In this document: in pieces, positions 1-8,164 of the stretch | How the letters are laid out: each line of letters begins with the position of its first letter | Position numbering within the stretch: the first letter of the stretch is position 1 | Assembly (NCBI RefSeq): GCF_029581195.1 | Contig: NZ_CP120737.1 | Location: forward strand, 186,001-250,000 | Direction of reading: 5' to 3' | Length of the DNA: 64,000 nucleotides | From: Solwaraspora sp. WMMD791 | Lineage (GTDB): Bacteria > Actinomycetota > Actinomycetes > Mycobacteriales > Micromonosporaceae | The notes under the pieces: model-generated | Told to the model about the DNA's origin: nothing | Database searches by the model: none | What the model saw: only the letters and a program-made list of their open reading frames with translations | Program-made: the position numbers and the translations under genes

Positions 1-194
1 CGCGGCCACACCCGGTGTGGGGAGATCGAAACCAGGCGAGATGCCTGGTCACGCGGGCACCTTTGGCCCCGCGCACGGTCGCCTTACCAGCGGAGGCGAC
101 GGCCATCTGCAGTTGTCAATGAGCCACTGGTCTCGGTGGATGCGGGCGCGCGTCACCGCTAGGTGCCGCCTTCCCTGCAGGGCCACCGACCGAG

Positions 195-268
195 ATTGTC
201 TTGGGACAATCGCTGTGGATAGTCTGGGGACAATCGCGTCACGATGTCAAGAGTTGTCTTGGGACAAT
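195..268. promoter_or_regulatory. Triple palindromic operator before the GntR gene
   Basis: Three copies of a 16-bp palindrome, ATTGTC-TTGG-GACAAT, lie at 195-210, 219-234 (ATAGTC left arm) and 253-268 (GTTGTC left arm). The right arm GACAAT is identical in all three. They sit directly upstream of the GntR start, which fits autoregulation; binding by that protein is inference. Confidence 0.7.
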
Positions 269-288
269 CCTGTAGGAGGGTGTTGACC

Positions 289-1098
289 TTGCCCGTGCAC
301 TCGCGCTATCTAGACATAGCGGAAAAAATTCGCGAACGGATCGAGGCTGGGGAGTGGGAACCCGGTGCCCGGCTGCCCCGCCTAGATGACTTCGCGGTGG
401 AGTACGGAGCCAACCGCGACACGGTGGGGCGGGCGATCGCAGCCCTAGAGACGGAGGGCTATGTGTGGGCGGTGCAGGGCCGAGGCATCGCGGTACGCCA
501 CGGCACGATGCGACCCCGGCGACCGCGCGGGGACCTCGTCAAGCGCAACGAGCAATCCACCGGCTACTCGTTCCCATCCGCGAGCAGTCAGGAGGTCTGG
601 GTTCGTCACGGCGAGGCTGTAAACGAACCGGCCCGGTTGGATAACCCGCGACTGGCCAAACTTCTCGGGGTTGAACCGGGGTCGCGGGTGTTGCGCCGAT
701 TCCGAGTGACGGGACCCGCGTCGGAAGCACCGTTTCAGATCAATACGTCCTGGATTCACCCACGGGTGGCAGATATCGTATCTGGTCTCGACGCAAACCC
801 GGCCGCTGGTGAATGGCTCTATCACATTGAGAAGGCTGGCCATTGGCCGATTCAATGGATGGAGATCCATCGTGCCCGAATGCCTCGAAAGGATGAGGCC
901 GGGCTATTGGAGATTCCGACCAGCCTGCCTGTCTTGGAGATTGTCCGGGTTGGGACATCAGGATCTGACGGCAAGCCGGTCGAAGTAACGGAGTATGTCG
1001 TAGCAAGCGATCGGGTGGAGACCGTGCATGTGCTTCGTCGGGACGCTGGTGCGCAGGTTCCCTGGCCGGATGAATCTGACAGTGAGGTGCACGCATGA
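289..1098 (+). CDS. GntR/HutC-family transcriptional regulator
   Basis: DNA-binding repressor-type regulator of about 269 residues. The N-terminal 70 residues form a GntR winged helix (RYLDIAEKIRERIEAGEW, then ARLP and the recognition helix around NRDTVGRAIAALETEGY). The remainder fits the UTRA/HutC effector-binding domain, with the typical LLGVEPGSRVLRR segment. I chose the TTG at 289 because AGGAGG at 274-279 lies 9 nt before it; GTG 295 and TTG 283 are alternatives and ATG 244 would run through an operator. Its stop overlaps the start of the PP2C gene by 4 nt, so the two are co-translated. With a tRNA-derived att site 900 bp downstream, it resembles the KorSA-type GntR regulators of actinomycete integrative elements; that role is inference. 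Base composition is less GC-rich than most of the window. Confidence 0.85.
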   Translation: MPVHSRYLDIAEKIRERIEAGEWEPGARLPRLDDFAVEYGANRDTVGRAIAALETEGYVWAVQGRGIAVRHGTMRPRRPRGDLVKRNEQSTGYSFPSASSQEVWVRHGEAVNEPARLDNPRLAKLLGVEPGSRVLRRFRVTGPASEAPFQINTSWIHPRVADIVSGLDANPAAGEWLYHIEKAGHWPIQWMEIHRARMPRKDEAGLLEIPTSLPVLEIVRVGTSGSDGKPVEVTEYVVASDRVETVHVLRRDAGAQVPWPDESDSEVHA

Positions 1099-1838
1099 CG
1101 GGTGCGACCGTTGCATGCCGGGCGGCCGGTCGGACGCATGTCGGATACGTCCGGTCGCGCAACGAGGATTCCTTCTATGTCGGTGACTGGCTCTACGCCG
1201 TAGCCGATGGTCTCGGTGGTCATGTAGCGGGCGACTTGGCTAGCGCGACCGCGATGGAGGCGTTCTCCTCGTACGACCGTTCGGTTTCACCGGCGAACCT
1301 GGCGGACGCTGCCGGCCAAGCGGTCGAAGCTGCTGGTCTGGCAGTGCGGCGAGCGGTGCGGAACGCTCCTGAGGTCGCAGGGATGGGCACCACTCTGGTT
1401 GGGTTGCTGCATTCTGGGTGCAATGCGGTTCTGGTTAACCTCGGTGACTCGCGTGCGTACCTGTTGCGACGCTCCGGCTTGCGGCGTGAGCTAACCCGAA
1501 TGACCGAGGATCACGTCTACGGCAACTTGGTGTCAGGTGCTCACCTGGTCCCGATGCTCCCGGAGCGAATTACCCGCTTCATTGATGGGCGCACGGAAGG
1601 GCGATCGGCTGACCTTACGCCCATTGATCTGCAGGTGGATGACCGCATCTTGCTCTGCTCGGACGGACTCAGTTCCTACGTTCCCCACGAGTCGATAGGC
1701 GAAGCGTTGTGTTCGCCTGCACCCACGGAAATCGTTGCGGATGACTTGGTCACGCTTGCTCTCGACCACGGGGGTCACGACAACGTGACGGTGGTCGTCG
1801 TTGACGTCGTTGCCAACGGATCGAGTGAGGGGGCATAA
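1095..1838 (+). CDS. PP2C-family serine/threonine protein phosphatase
   Basis: Metal-dependent phosphatase of 247 residues, stand-alone catalytic domain, probably cytosolic (no signal peptide or membrane segment). The motifs occur in the expected order: RSRNEDSF near residue 20, VADGLGGH near 37, MGTTLVG, NLGDSRAYLLR near 115, LCSDGLSSYV near 180 and GGHDNVTVVVVD near the C-terminus. The metal-binding aspartates of the ED, DGLGG, SDG and DN motifs are all present, so it should be active. It begins in an ATGA overlap with the GntR regulator. No partner kinase is in view, so its target is unknown. Small PP2C genes next to GntR regulators are found on integrative elements, which fits the att site that follows. 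Confidence 0.88.
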   Translation: MTGATVACRAAGRTHVGYVRSRNEDSFYVGDWLYAVADGLGGHVAGDLASATAMEAFSSYDRSVSPANLADAAGQAVEAAGLAVRRAVRNAPEVAGMGTTLVGLLHSGCNAVLVNLGDSRAYLLRRSGLRRELTRMTEDHVYGNLVSGAHLVPMLPERITRFIDGRTEGRSADLTPIDLQVDDRILLCSDGLSSYVPHESIGEALCSPAPTEIVADDLVTLALDHGGHDNVTVVVVDVVANGSSEGA

Positions 1839-1889
1839 GGGGCGAGGGCGGTCGGCCGGGTCGGGTCGTCAGCGAAAAGTCAGCAACAT

Positions 1890-1914
1890 CAACGACAACC
1901 GTTGACAAACGACA
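1890..1914. repeat. Possible integrase/excisionase arm repeats near the att site
   Basis: CAACGACA (1890-1897) and AAACGACA (1907-1914) are near-identical direct repeats 17 bp apart in a gene-free stretch 80-100 bp from the tRNA-derived core. Tyrosine-integrase elements often have such arm sites near their ends. The repeats are short, so this is a weak call. Confidence 0.25.
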
Positions 1915-1990
1915 TGACGCGGTGACGCGGGAAGCAAAGGGGGCGGCAAGGATCGACAACCGCCCGAACGGGACGTCAAGCAGTAACAGC

Positions 1991-2032
1991 CTTCACACCG
2001 AAGAGGTCACTGGTTCGATCCCAGTATCGCCC
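1991..2032 (+). other. Attachment site: 3' half of tRNA-Val(CAC)
   Basis: The sequence reads as anticodon loop TTCACAC, the 3' anticodon strand CGAAGAGG, the T-arm GGTTCGATCCC and a 3' acceptor strand ATCGCCCA. It matches only the 3' half of an actinobacterial valine tRNA: upstream there is no D-arm and no matching 5' acceptor strand in the right place. A tRNA 3' half at the edge of regulator/phosphatase genes is what integration by a tyrosine recombinase leaves. The intact tRNA copy and the integrase gene should lie left of the window. Confidence 0.72.
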
Positions 2033-2040
2033 ACTTCATC

Positions 2041-2067
2041 AGAGGCACCCCGAAGCGGGGTGCCTCT
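2041..2067 (+). terminator. Rho-independent-type hairpin after the tRNA remnant
   Basis: A perfect 12-bp stem (AGAGGCACCCCG / CGGGGTGCCTCT) with a 3-nt AAG loop, followed by GTTTCT. It begins 8 nt after the tRNA 3' end and is presumably the original tRNA terminator carried along with the att core region. Confidence 0.8.
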
Positions 2068-2373
2068 GTTTCTGCCCGAGGTGCCGCGACCAGGCGGTCG
2101 AACCGGCACCCCTGACCGGCGACCGCAAGGTGACGAGTCTTCCCGCTCGTCGCGGCGCCGGGCCTCGATCGCGGCGCGCGTCGGCGAGCGTCTGGTAGCG
2201 CCCGTCCTCGATGTCTCCCACACCTTTTCCGGATGTCGTCGAGCGCGCCTGGCGTCGAGAGGATGGATTCAAGTGACCAGAATCGGGACCACAAGGCGTG
2301 GCGTCTCGCGTGGCGCCCGAGTGTCGTCGAATCCGGGTCGGCGCCATCGTGGGCGCGGTGGTGTCGGAACCGC
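2068..2373. other. Gene-free stretch between att region and GH43 gene
   Basis: About 300 bp without a convincing gene. Short open frames run through it on both strands but have no ribosome-binding site or recognisable family; those entering the tRNA remnant are known annotation artefacts. It may hold decayed sequence, but I cannot identify it. Confidence 0.4.
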
Positions 2374-3969
2374 TCAGTTGAGGGTCGGTGAACTGTCCTC
2401 CGGCCGGTAGTCGAACCAGTCGAACGCGGCACTGCCGGCGGTGACGTACATGCCGACGACCCGTCCGGTGAACCCGGCGGCGACCTCGGTGGACAGGTAC
2501 CGCCCGTCGAGTTCGGCGAGTACCACCGGGCCGGCGTCACCGGCGATCTCGAAGCTGACCATGTCACTGCCGGCCGGCCGGACCCCGAACGGGGCACCCG
2601 GTGCCGCCGCCTCGGCCGCCGACGTCACCGTCGGAGGCAGCAGGTGGCGGGTCCTGGTGGCGATCGTCAGGGTGACGTCACCGGCGGGGACCGGATGTTC
2701 GCCGAACGTCTGGCGGAACGGTCCGACCCGGCCGACGACGCGCGCCACCCCGTCACCGACCTCCAGGTCGTAGTGGTGGGCCTCGTCGATGCGCAAGGTC
2801 AGACCGGCCCGGCTGGTGCCGGGGTCGAGCCGGACACTCACCCGGCAGTCGTGGTGCCGCTGCCGGTACGCCACGACGGTGGCGCCGCTGCGGTCCAGTG
2901 TCGTGCCGGCGGCGTGCAGGGTGAGCCAGCCCGGGCGTTCGGTCAGTGACCAGCAGGTGGGCGGGCGCTCCCGCAGCGACACCCAGCAGTGCGCCAACCG
3001 GGTGTCGTCGAAGTCGTCGCGGTAGCCGCCCTGCTCGACGGGGGCGGCCAGGGCCGGCGCGGTGCCGGCGGGGGCCACCATGGTCTCCTCGACCGGGTCG
3101 ACGACGGGCCAGCCCTCGACCCACCGTACCGGTGCCAGGAAGGTTTCCCGGCCGAGCACGTGGTACGGCGGCCACTGGCCCTTGGCGCGGATACCGAGCA
3201 GGACCATCCACCAGCTGCCGTCGGCGGACTGGACCAGGTCGGCGTGGCCGGTGGCCTGCACGGTGCGGTCGGTGCCCCGGTGGGTGAGGAACGGGTTGTC
3301 CGGGCCTGGCGCGAACGGCCCCCGGATGTCGCGGGACCGGGCGATCGAGACGGCGTGTCCGGTGTGCGTGCCGCCCTCCGAGACCAGGAGATACCACCAG
3401 CCGTCGATCCGGTACAGGTGCGGCGCCTCCGGGTACTGGCCGCCGCTGCCCGACCACATCGCCACCGGACCCTCCAGGACCGCGCCGGTCGTCGGGTCGA
3501 TGCGGTACGACTGCACCCCGGAGACGGTCAGCCAGCAGTCGCCGTTGTCGTCCCAGGCCAGCGACGGGTCGACGTGGGGCAGGTCGAAATGGACCGGATC
3601 CGACCATGGCCCGGCCGGGTCGGTCGCGGTGACGAGCAGGTGGCGGCCGATGCTCACGTTGGTGGTGACCATCCAGAACCGGCCGTCGTGGTGCCGGATG
3701 GTCGGCGCGAACACGCCGCCGGAGGCGTGCGTGTCGGCCGGCAGCCGCAGCTGGTCGGGACGGTCGAGCACGTTGCCGATCTGTCGCCAGTCGACCAGGT
3801 CCCGGCTGTGGAAGATCGGTACGCCCGGGAAGTACTCGAAGCTCGAACAGACCAGGTAGTAGTCGTCGCCGACCCGGCAGATGCTCGGGTCGGGGTGGAA
3901 GCCGGCGACGATCGGGTTACCGAAGGTGCGCGTACTGACAGGGGGCTCTTCGGTCACTGCGGCGGTCAC
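2374..3969 (-). CDS. GH43-family glycosidase (beta-xylosidase / arabinofuranosidase type)
   Basis: Glycoside hydrolase of 531 residues, likely releasing xylose or arabinose from oligosaccharides. Residues about 15-310 form the five-bladed GH43 catalytic domain: Asp27 in HPDPS (general base), Asp134 in VDPSLAWDD (pKa modulator) and Glu181 in PEAPHLY (general acid) are present. Residues about 325-525 look like the beta-sandwich C2 domain typical of XynB-type GH43 enzymes. No signal peptide is seen, so it is probably cytosolic and acts on imported oligosaccharides. The first GTG (3969) is almost fused to its AAAGG; GTG at 3957 has clearer spacing and may be the true start. It lies 86 bp downstream of the OYE-SDR gene on the same strand. 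Exact substrate preference cannot be read from the sequence. Confidence 0.88.
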   Translation of the reverse strand: MTAAVTEEPPVSTRTFGNPIVAGFHPDPSICRVGDDYYLVCSSFEYFPGVPIFHSRDLVDWRQIGNVLDRPDQLRLPADTHASGGVFAPTIRHHDGRFWMVTTNVSIGRHLLVTATDPAGPWSDPVHFDLPHVDPSLAWDDNGDCWLTVSGVQSYRIDPTTGAVLEGPVAMWSGSGGQYPEAPHLYRIDGWWYLLVSEGGTHTGHAVSIARSRDIRGPFAPGPDNPFLTHRGTDRTVQATGHADLVQSADGSWWMVLLGIRAKGQWPPYHVLGRETFLAPVRWVEGWPVVDPVEETMVAPAGTAPALAAPVEQGGYRDDFDDTRLAHCWVSLRERPPTCWSLTERPGWLTLHAAGTTLDRSGATVVAYRQRHHDCRVSVRLDPGTSRAGLTLRIDEAHHYDLEVGDGVARVVGRVGPFRQTFGEHPVPAGDVTLTIATRTRHLLPPTVTSAAEAAAPGAPFGVRPAGSDMVSFEIAGDAGPVVLAELDGRYLSTEVAAGFTGRVVGMYVTAGSAAFDWFDYRPEDSSPTLN

Positions 3970-4055
3970 CTTTCGTCGGTACGTGGGCCGTCCGAACCGG
4001 CCTCCTCGACGATGCCACGATTTTCATCGATGGTCATCGACGAGGGGGTGGTGGA

Positions 4056-6050
4056 CTATCCGAGTTGACGCACCGAGTCGAGGCCCAGCGAGCGGTTCAA
4101 GCGGCCGGTCAGGCGGGTCACCGCGCCGCGCGGCAGCACGCGGGCGGCCCAGGTGGAGGGACGGTCGGCAGCCCGACCGGGGTAGGACACGGTGCGGCCC
4201 CGGGCCAGGTCGTCCAGGATGCGGGCGGCGACCTGTCGGGCCGGAATGGCGCCGGCAAGGGCGCCCTGAGCCGTCGTGCCATCGAAGAACGAGGTGGCGG
4301 TGGCGCCCGGGTGGGCGGCGACGACGCGGACGCCGGTGCCGCGCGTCTCCTCGGTGAGGGCCTCGGTGAAGTGGAGCACGAACGCCTTGGTGGCCGCGTA
4401 GACGGCCTGGTAGGGCATGGGCTGGAAGGCCGCTGTGGAGCCGACGTTGACGATGGTGCCGGTGCCACGGGCGGTCATGGCGGTGCCGACGGCATAGGTC
4501 AGGGCGAGCAGGCCGTGGACGTTGAGGTCGACGGCGTCGCGGGCGGCGTCGAACGGGCTGGCCAGGAACGGTCCGGCGGGGCCGGCTCCGGCGTTGTTGA
4601 TCAACAGGTCGATCGGGGTGTCCAACGCGGCGATCACGCGACCGGCGCCGTCGGACGCCGCCAGGTCGGCGGCCACCGACCGCACCCGTACGCCGTGGGC
4701 GGTGCGCAGCGTGGCGGCGAGCTCGTCGAGGGCCGCGGCCGACCGGGCGACCAGCACCAGGTCGGCGCCCCGGGTGGCCAGCTCCTCCGCCAGGGCCGCG
4801 CCCAGGCCCTTGGACGCACCGGTCAGCAGGGCGGTGGTGCCGTTGAGCGGTGGGAGGGCGAGGCGGCGTCGCTGCAGCTGGTCGGCGAGGAGCGTCCGCA
4901 GCGGCCCGCGCGACGCCGGGGACTCGGTGCCGTGGGCGTACTGCGCCAGGCGGTGGCGTACCAGCGCCTGTTCGGCACCGGCGGCGAGGATCCTGTCGCG
5001 CCACTGAACACGTACGGTGCCCACCTCGGCGTCCTGACCGGCGAGCCAGCGCCGGGGTGCCGACGGGTCGACGGCGAGGGCGCCGCCGACACCGGCGACG
5101 GCGGCACCGCTGGCGAGGACCTTCTCGACGGCCGCGCGCCGCCGCAGGCCGCCGGTGAGCATGATCGGCACAGGGGCGTCGGCCAGGATGCCGGCGGCGG
5201 CCTCCAGGAAGTACGCCTCACGGGCCAGGGTCCGGCCGTCGGAGGGGTGACCGTTGACGGCCAGGCTCTCGACTGAGCCGCCGGAGAGTTCGACCAGGTC
5301 GACCCGGTGCCGGGCGAGCATCGCGACCACCTGACGGGCGTCGTCCTCGGCGAAGCCGCCGCGCTGGAAGTCGGCGGTGTTCAGTTTGACGGCGACGGTG
5401 AAGTCGTCGCCGACGGCGGTGCGTACGGCGTCGACGACGTCGAGCAGCAGGCGGGCCCGGTTGTCGAGGCTGCCGCCCCAGGCGTCGGTGCGGCGATTGG
5501 TCAGCGGGGAGAGGAACTGGCTGAGCAGGTAGCCGTGCGCGGCGTGCACCTCGACGCCGTCGAAGCCGGCTTCCCGGGCGAGGGCGGCGGACGTGGCGAA
5601 CCGCCCCACGGTCTCGGTCAGCTGTGCCTCGGTCATGGGCGTGGGGCGGGGGTAGAGCCGTGACCAGCGTCCGGCGTCGATCGGGACGTCGGAGGCGGAC
5701 CACGTGCGGACGGACGAGCCGGGGACCAGCCGTCCGGGGTGGTTGATCTGCATCCAGGCTCGGGCGCCACCGGCCTTCGCGGCGTGCGCCCAGCGTCGGA
5801 AGCCGTCGAGCGGGGTGCCCTCCTGCAGCAGGACGTCGCGTGGGTCGGCCATGGCGCGTCGGTCGATCATCACGTGCCCGGTGATCAGGAGCCCGGCGCC
5901 GCCGTCGGACCAGCGACGGTAGAGGCGTTCGAGGCGGTCGTCGGGTAGGTGGCGGTCGCCGGCGAGGAACTCCTCCATCGCGGCCTTGGCGATCCGGTTG
6001 GGCAGTGCGGGGCCGTGGGCCAGGGTCAGTGGTGCTGCGGGGTCGGTCAT
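4056..6050 (-). CDS. Fused Old-Yellow-Enzyme flavin oxidoreductase + short-chain dehydrogenase
   Basis: A single 664-residue protein with two oxidoreductase domains. Residues 1 to about 375 are an OYE/NADH:flavin oxidoreductase TIM barrel: LPNRIAKAAMEE, MQINHPGR with the substrate-binding pair, and HAAHGYLLSQFLSP...NRRTDAWGG. Residues about 400-664 are a classical SDR: TGASKGLG at 410-417, NNAG, Ser538, Tyr551 and Lys555 (YAATK). A likely bifunctional role is C=C reduction followed by ketone/alcohol interconversion on one substrate, which is inference. ATG 6050 has AAAGGGA just upstream; the longer frame start would overlap the divergent TetR gene. The promoter has a perfect -35 TTGACA (6105-6110, complement). 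The divergent TetR gene starts 61 bp away and probably regulates it. Confidence 0.88.
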   Translation of the reverse strand: MTDPAAPLTLAHGPALPNRIAKAAMEEFLAGDRHLPDDRLERLYRRWSDGGAGLLITGHVMIDRRAMADPRDVLLQEGTPLDGFRRWAHAAKAGGARAWMQINHPGRLVPGSSVRTWSASDVPIDAGRWSRLYPRPTPMTEAQLTETVGRFATSAALAREAGFDGVEVHAAHGYLLSQFLSPLTNRRTDAWGGSLDNRARLLLDVVDAVRTAVGDDFTVAVKLNTADFQRGGFAEDDARQVVAMLARHRVDLVELSGGSVESLAVNGHPSDGRTLAREAYFLEAAAGILADAPVPIMLTGGLRRRAAVEKVLASGAAVAGVGGALAVDPSAPRRWLAGQDAEVGTVRVQWRDRILAAGAEQALVRHRLAQYAHGTESPASRGPLRTLLADQLQRRRLALPPLNGTTALLTGASKGLGAALAEELATRGADLVLVARSAAALDELAATLRTAHGVRVRSVAADLAASDGAGRVIAALDTPIDLLINNAGAGPAGPFLASPFDAARDAVDLNVHGLLALTYAVGTAMTARGTGTIVNVGSTAAFQPMPYQAVYAATKAFVLHFTEALTEETRGTGVRVVAAHPGATATSFFDGTTAQGALAGAIPARQVAARILDDLARGRTVSYPGRAADRPSTWAARVLPRGAVTRLTGRLNRSLGLDSVRQLG

Positions 6051-6077
6051 GACGTCCCTTTCTTCGAATGTGTGCGG

Positions 6078-6110
6078 TGTATACATACGCGACTGTGTGT
6101 ACAGTGTCAA
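6078..6110. promoter_or_regulatory. Divergent promoters and candidate TetR operator
   Basis: On the complement, TTGACA (6105-6110) followed after 17 bp by TATGTA forms the promoter of the OYE-SDR gene. On the + strand TACAGT (6100-6105) is a -10 placed 6 nt before ATG 6112, suggesting a leaderless TetR mRNA. The palindromes TGTATACA (6078-6085) and TGTACA (6098-6103) lie within both promoters and are likely operator elements. Confidence 0.5.
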
Positions 6111-6111
6111 C

Positions 6112-6690
6112 ATGGGTCGGAGCACGTACCATCATGGAGACTTGGCCGCCGCCCTGCTCGCCGCCGGTCTCGACCTGCTGGAGACCGACGGCGCCGACCG
6201 GCTCTCGCTACGGGCCGTCGCGCGGGCCGCCGGCGTCTCCCCGAACGCCCCCTACCGGCACTACGCCGACAAGGACGACCTGCTCGCCGCGCTCGCCTGC
6301 CACGGCTGCGACGACCTGCTACACCGCATCAACGGCGTCACCGGCGACACCGCCCGGGAGCGGCTCGTCGGCATGACCCAGCAGGCCGTCCGGTTCGCCC
6401 AGGAGCGACCTGAGGTGTTCCGGTTGATGGCCGGCCACCTGTGCAGTCAGCGCCCGGCGGTCGTCGAGGCACTGGGCCGGGTCCGGGTCGCGGTCCTCGT
6501 CGCGGTACGCGGCCCCGGCGACGAGCCGGTCACCGCCGCCGAGGAGGCGTTCTACACCGGGCTGTGGGCGCTGATCCAGGGGCTGAGCGCCCTGCTGGTC
6601 GAGGGGAGCGTGCACCCCCGGGCCGGCGAGGACCTCGACGCGTACGTCGCCCGCGTCGTCTCCGCGACCGTCGCCCATCTCCCCGAGTGA
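6112..6690 (+). CDS. TetR-family transcriptional regulator
   Basis: Regulator of 192 residues. The N-terminus carries a clear TetR helix-turn-helix: ALLAAGLDLLETDGADRLSLRAVARAAGVSPNAPYRHYADKDDLLAAL in meaning, with the core VARAAGVSPNAPYRHY at about 37-52. The rest is an all-helical ligand/dimer domain of the WHG type. The start is the ATG at 6112, giving HTH spacing usual for the family; there is no Shine-Dalgarno and a -10 ends 7 nt upstream, so translation is probably leaderless. It is divergent from the OYE-SDR fusion and shares a 61-bp promoter region with palindromes, so it most likely represses that gene and itself in response to an enone or similar small molecule. Confidence 0.85.
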   Translation: MGRSTYHHGDLAAALLAAGLDLLETDGADRLSLRAVARAAGVSPNAPYRHYADKDDLLAALACHGCDDLLHRINGVTGDTARERLVGMTQQAVRFAQERPEVFRLMAGHLCSQRPAVVEALGRVRVAVLVAVRGPGDEPVTAAEEAFYTGLWALIQGLSALLVEGSVHPRAGEDLDAYVARVVSATVAHLPE

Positions 6691-6763
6691 CGACGGTGGT
6701 GCGCTCGCCGGCATCCGGTGTGCCCCGTCGGCGCGGCGGTGCAGGATCAGCCGCGGCGTACAG

Positions 6764-6794
6764 GGTGCGGCCGACCCGACGGGCCGTCCGCACC
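6764..6794. terminator. Bidirectional hairpin between convergent genes
   Basis: GGTGCGG (6764-6770) and CCGCACC (6788-6794) pair, with further GC pairing inside the 17-nt loop. It lies between the convergent TetR gene and the secreted-repeat protein gene. There is no T-tract, as is common in actinomycetes. Confidence 0.45.
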
Positions 6795-6821
6795 GGTGAT
6801 CATCGACAGTGACCGGTCAGG

Positions 6822-7673
6822 TCAGGTCGCGCAGATCGCGTACGCGCGGGTGTACCAGTTGCCGGGGATGCCGGTCGGGTCCTCCAGCGAGATGTCGACG
6901 GCGCTGGTCAGCGTGGCGTCCGGGTAGACGCCGGTGTGGATGGCCTGGCCCACCCCGCCGTTGGTCTCGGCACCGAGGCCGTGCAGCCGCTTGCCGGCCG
7001 GGCACGAGGCACCGACCACCTTGTCGGTGGAGTTCACCGCCGAGGTCGTGGTGACCAGTTGCAGTCCGGGCAGCGGGTTGGCGCAGACGCCGTACGACCA
7101 CAGGCTCCAGCTGCCGGCGTAACCGGCCTCGTCCTCGTAGCCGGTGACCGTGGCGCTGGTCAGCGCCGTGTTCGGGCGCAGGTCGTCGATCACCACGTTG
7201 CCGGCACCGTTCAGGGTGCGGGCACCGACACTGATCAGCTGCTTGCCGGCCGGGCAGGTCGCCGTCGCGGCCTTGTAGCTGTCGGAGTTGCTGGCCGTCT
7301 GGAAGCTGACGTACTGCAGCCCGGCCGGGGCCTGGCCGCAGATGCCGTACGCGTGCACCTGCCAGTTGCCGGCGTAGCCGCCGTTCTCGGCGGCCCCGGC
7401 GGCGAACCGGTCGCTGCTGCCGAGGGCCTGCAGCCGGGTGAACCCGACCTGCCGCCCGCCACCGTTGATGAAGCCGCCGCCGCCGAGGATCCGGGTGCCC
7501 GCCGGGCAGACCGCGAGTGCCTCCTTGCTGCTGGTCGAGTTGTTGGCGCTGACGCCGCTGACGAAGACCAGGCCGGGCACCGCCGACGCCGGAGCGGCCA
7601 CCGCCACCCCGACCAGGGTGCTTGTGGCCACCACCAGCGCGGCCAGCGTGAGTCGTACCAGTCGATCGTTCAC
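6822..7673 (-). CDS. Secreted protein made of three cysteine-containing repeats
   Basis: A 283-residue exported protein of unknown function. Residues 1-31 form a signal peptide (RLVRLTLAALVVATSTLVGVAVAAPASA). The mature part is three tandem units of about 80 residues. Each begins with S-A-x-N-S/D-S, has a CPAGxxxxG motif (CPAGTRILG, CPAGKQLIS, CPAGKRLHG), an Asn/Gly-rich middle, and ends in YAGxW...YGIC or IPGNW...YAIC. The two cysteines of each unit probably form a disulfide. GTG 7673 is chosen because AAGGGAG lies 7 nt upstream and the signal peptide begins there. No catalytic motif is visible; a surface, adhesion or carbohydrate-binding role is possible but unproven. It is monocistronic. 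Confidence 0.8.
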   Translation of the reverse strand: MNDRLVRLTLAALVVATSTLVGVAVAAPASAVPGLVFVSGVSANNSTSSKEALAVCPAGTRILGGGGFINGGGRQVGFTRLQALGSSDRFAAGAAENGGYAGNWQVHAYGICGQAPAGLQYVSFQTASNSDSYKAATATCPAGKQLISVGARTLNGAGNVVIDDLRPNTALTSATVTGYEDEAGYAGSWSLWSYGVCANPLPGLQLVTTTSAVNSTDKVVGASCPAGKRLHGLGAETNGGVGQAIHTGVYPDATLTSAVDISLEDPTGIPGNWYTRAYAICAT

Positions 7674-8164
7674 TGTGTTCTCCCTTGTCGTGGGATCTGA
7701 CACAGGTGAGAGCACGAGGTGGCCCGGCCGCCAACAACTTCCCGCAAGATCCTTTATGGGCGGCCGGGCCGGTGGTCCACTGGCGGCCACCCACCCGGAC
7801 GTCGACGTTGATCCACTGCGCCCCATCGACTCGACACGCCGATGCCGAGTCAGCTGGCCCGCATCCGATCCCCGCCCGCATCGCCAAGCGCAGAGGCACC
7901 CCGGTTTTCGTCGAGCTCGGCAAGTGGCTCGCCGCCCGCGGGTGGTGGCCACCTGCGGCGGCTGGCCGTGCGGTGGCCCGGCTGGCGCGGGTTGCCGGCC
8001 GAGCACCGGGATGGTGTACCTGGTTGACGGTGGCGCGGGCGGCACTGCACCTCGGTGGCCTGGTCGCGGCGAGCCGGTTGCCGGCGTGGCCGGGTTGGCC
8101 GTGACACTCGGGCTGACCCGGTGAGGCTGTTGCGCTCGGCTGAACCGCTGCTCTAGGGTCTCGC
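7674..8164. other. Long divergent intergenic region
   Basis: Roughly 490 bp between the divergent secreted-repeat gene and the polysaccharide operon. Open frames in it lack ribosome-binding sites and recognisable protein features. Apart from promoter regions for the two flanking genes I see no feature here. Confidence 0.4.

Noticed and set aside
17-286. 89-residue open frame at the left edge
   Set aside because: It runs through the operator palindromes, lacks a ribosome-binding site and has no recognisable features.
1941-2032. Complete tRNA gene at the att site
   Set aside because: Only the anticodon-loop-to-3'-end part fits; there is no D-arm or matching 5' acceptor strand at the right distance.
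1993-2223. Minus-strand open frame ending in GDTGIEPVTSSV
   Set aside because: This peptide is the translation of the complement of the tRNA 3' half, a well-known annotation artefact; no ribosome-binding site.
4056-6050. Two separate genes joined by an error
   Set aside because: Frame is continuous with a natural linker and no internal start with ribosome-binding site is obvious; kept as a fusion.
7674-8164. Decayed gene in the long intergenic region
   Set aside because: Checked for ordered protein fragments in the frames; none recognisable.
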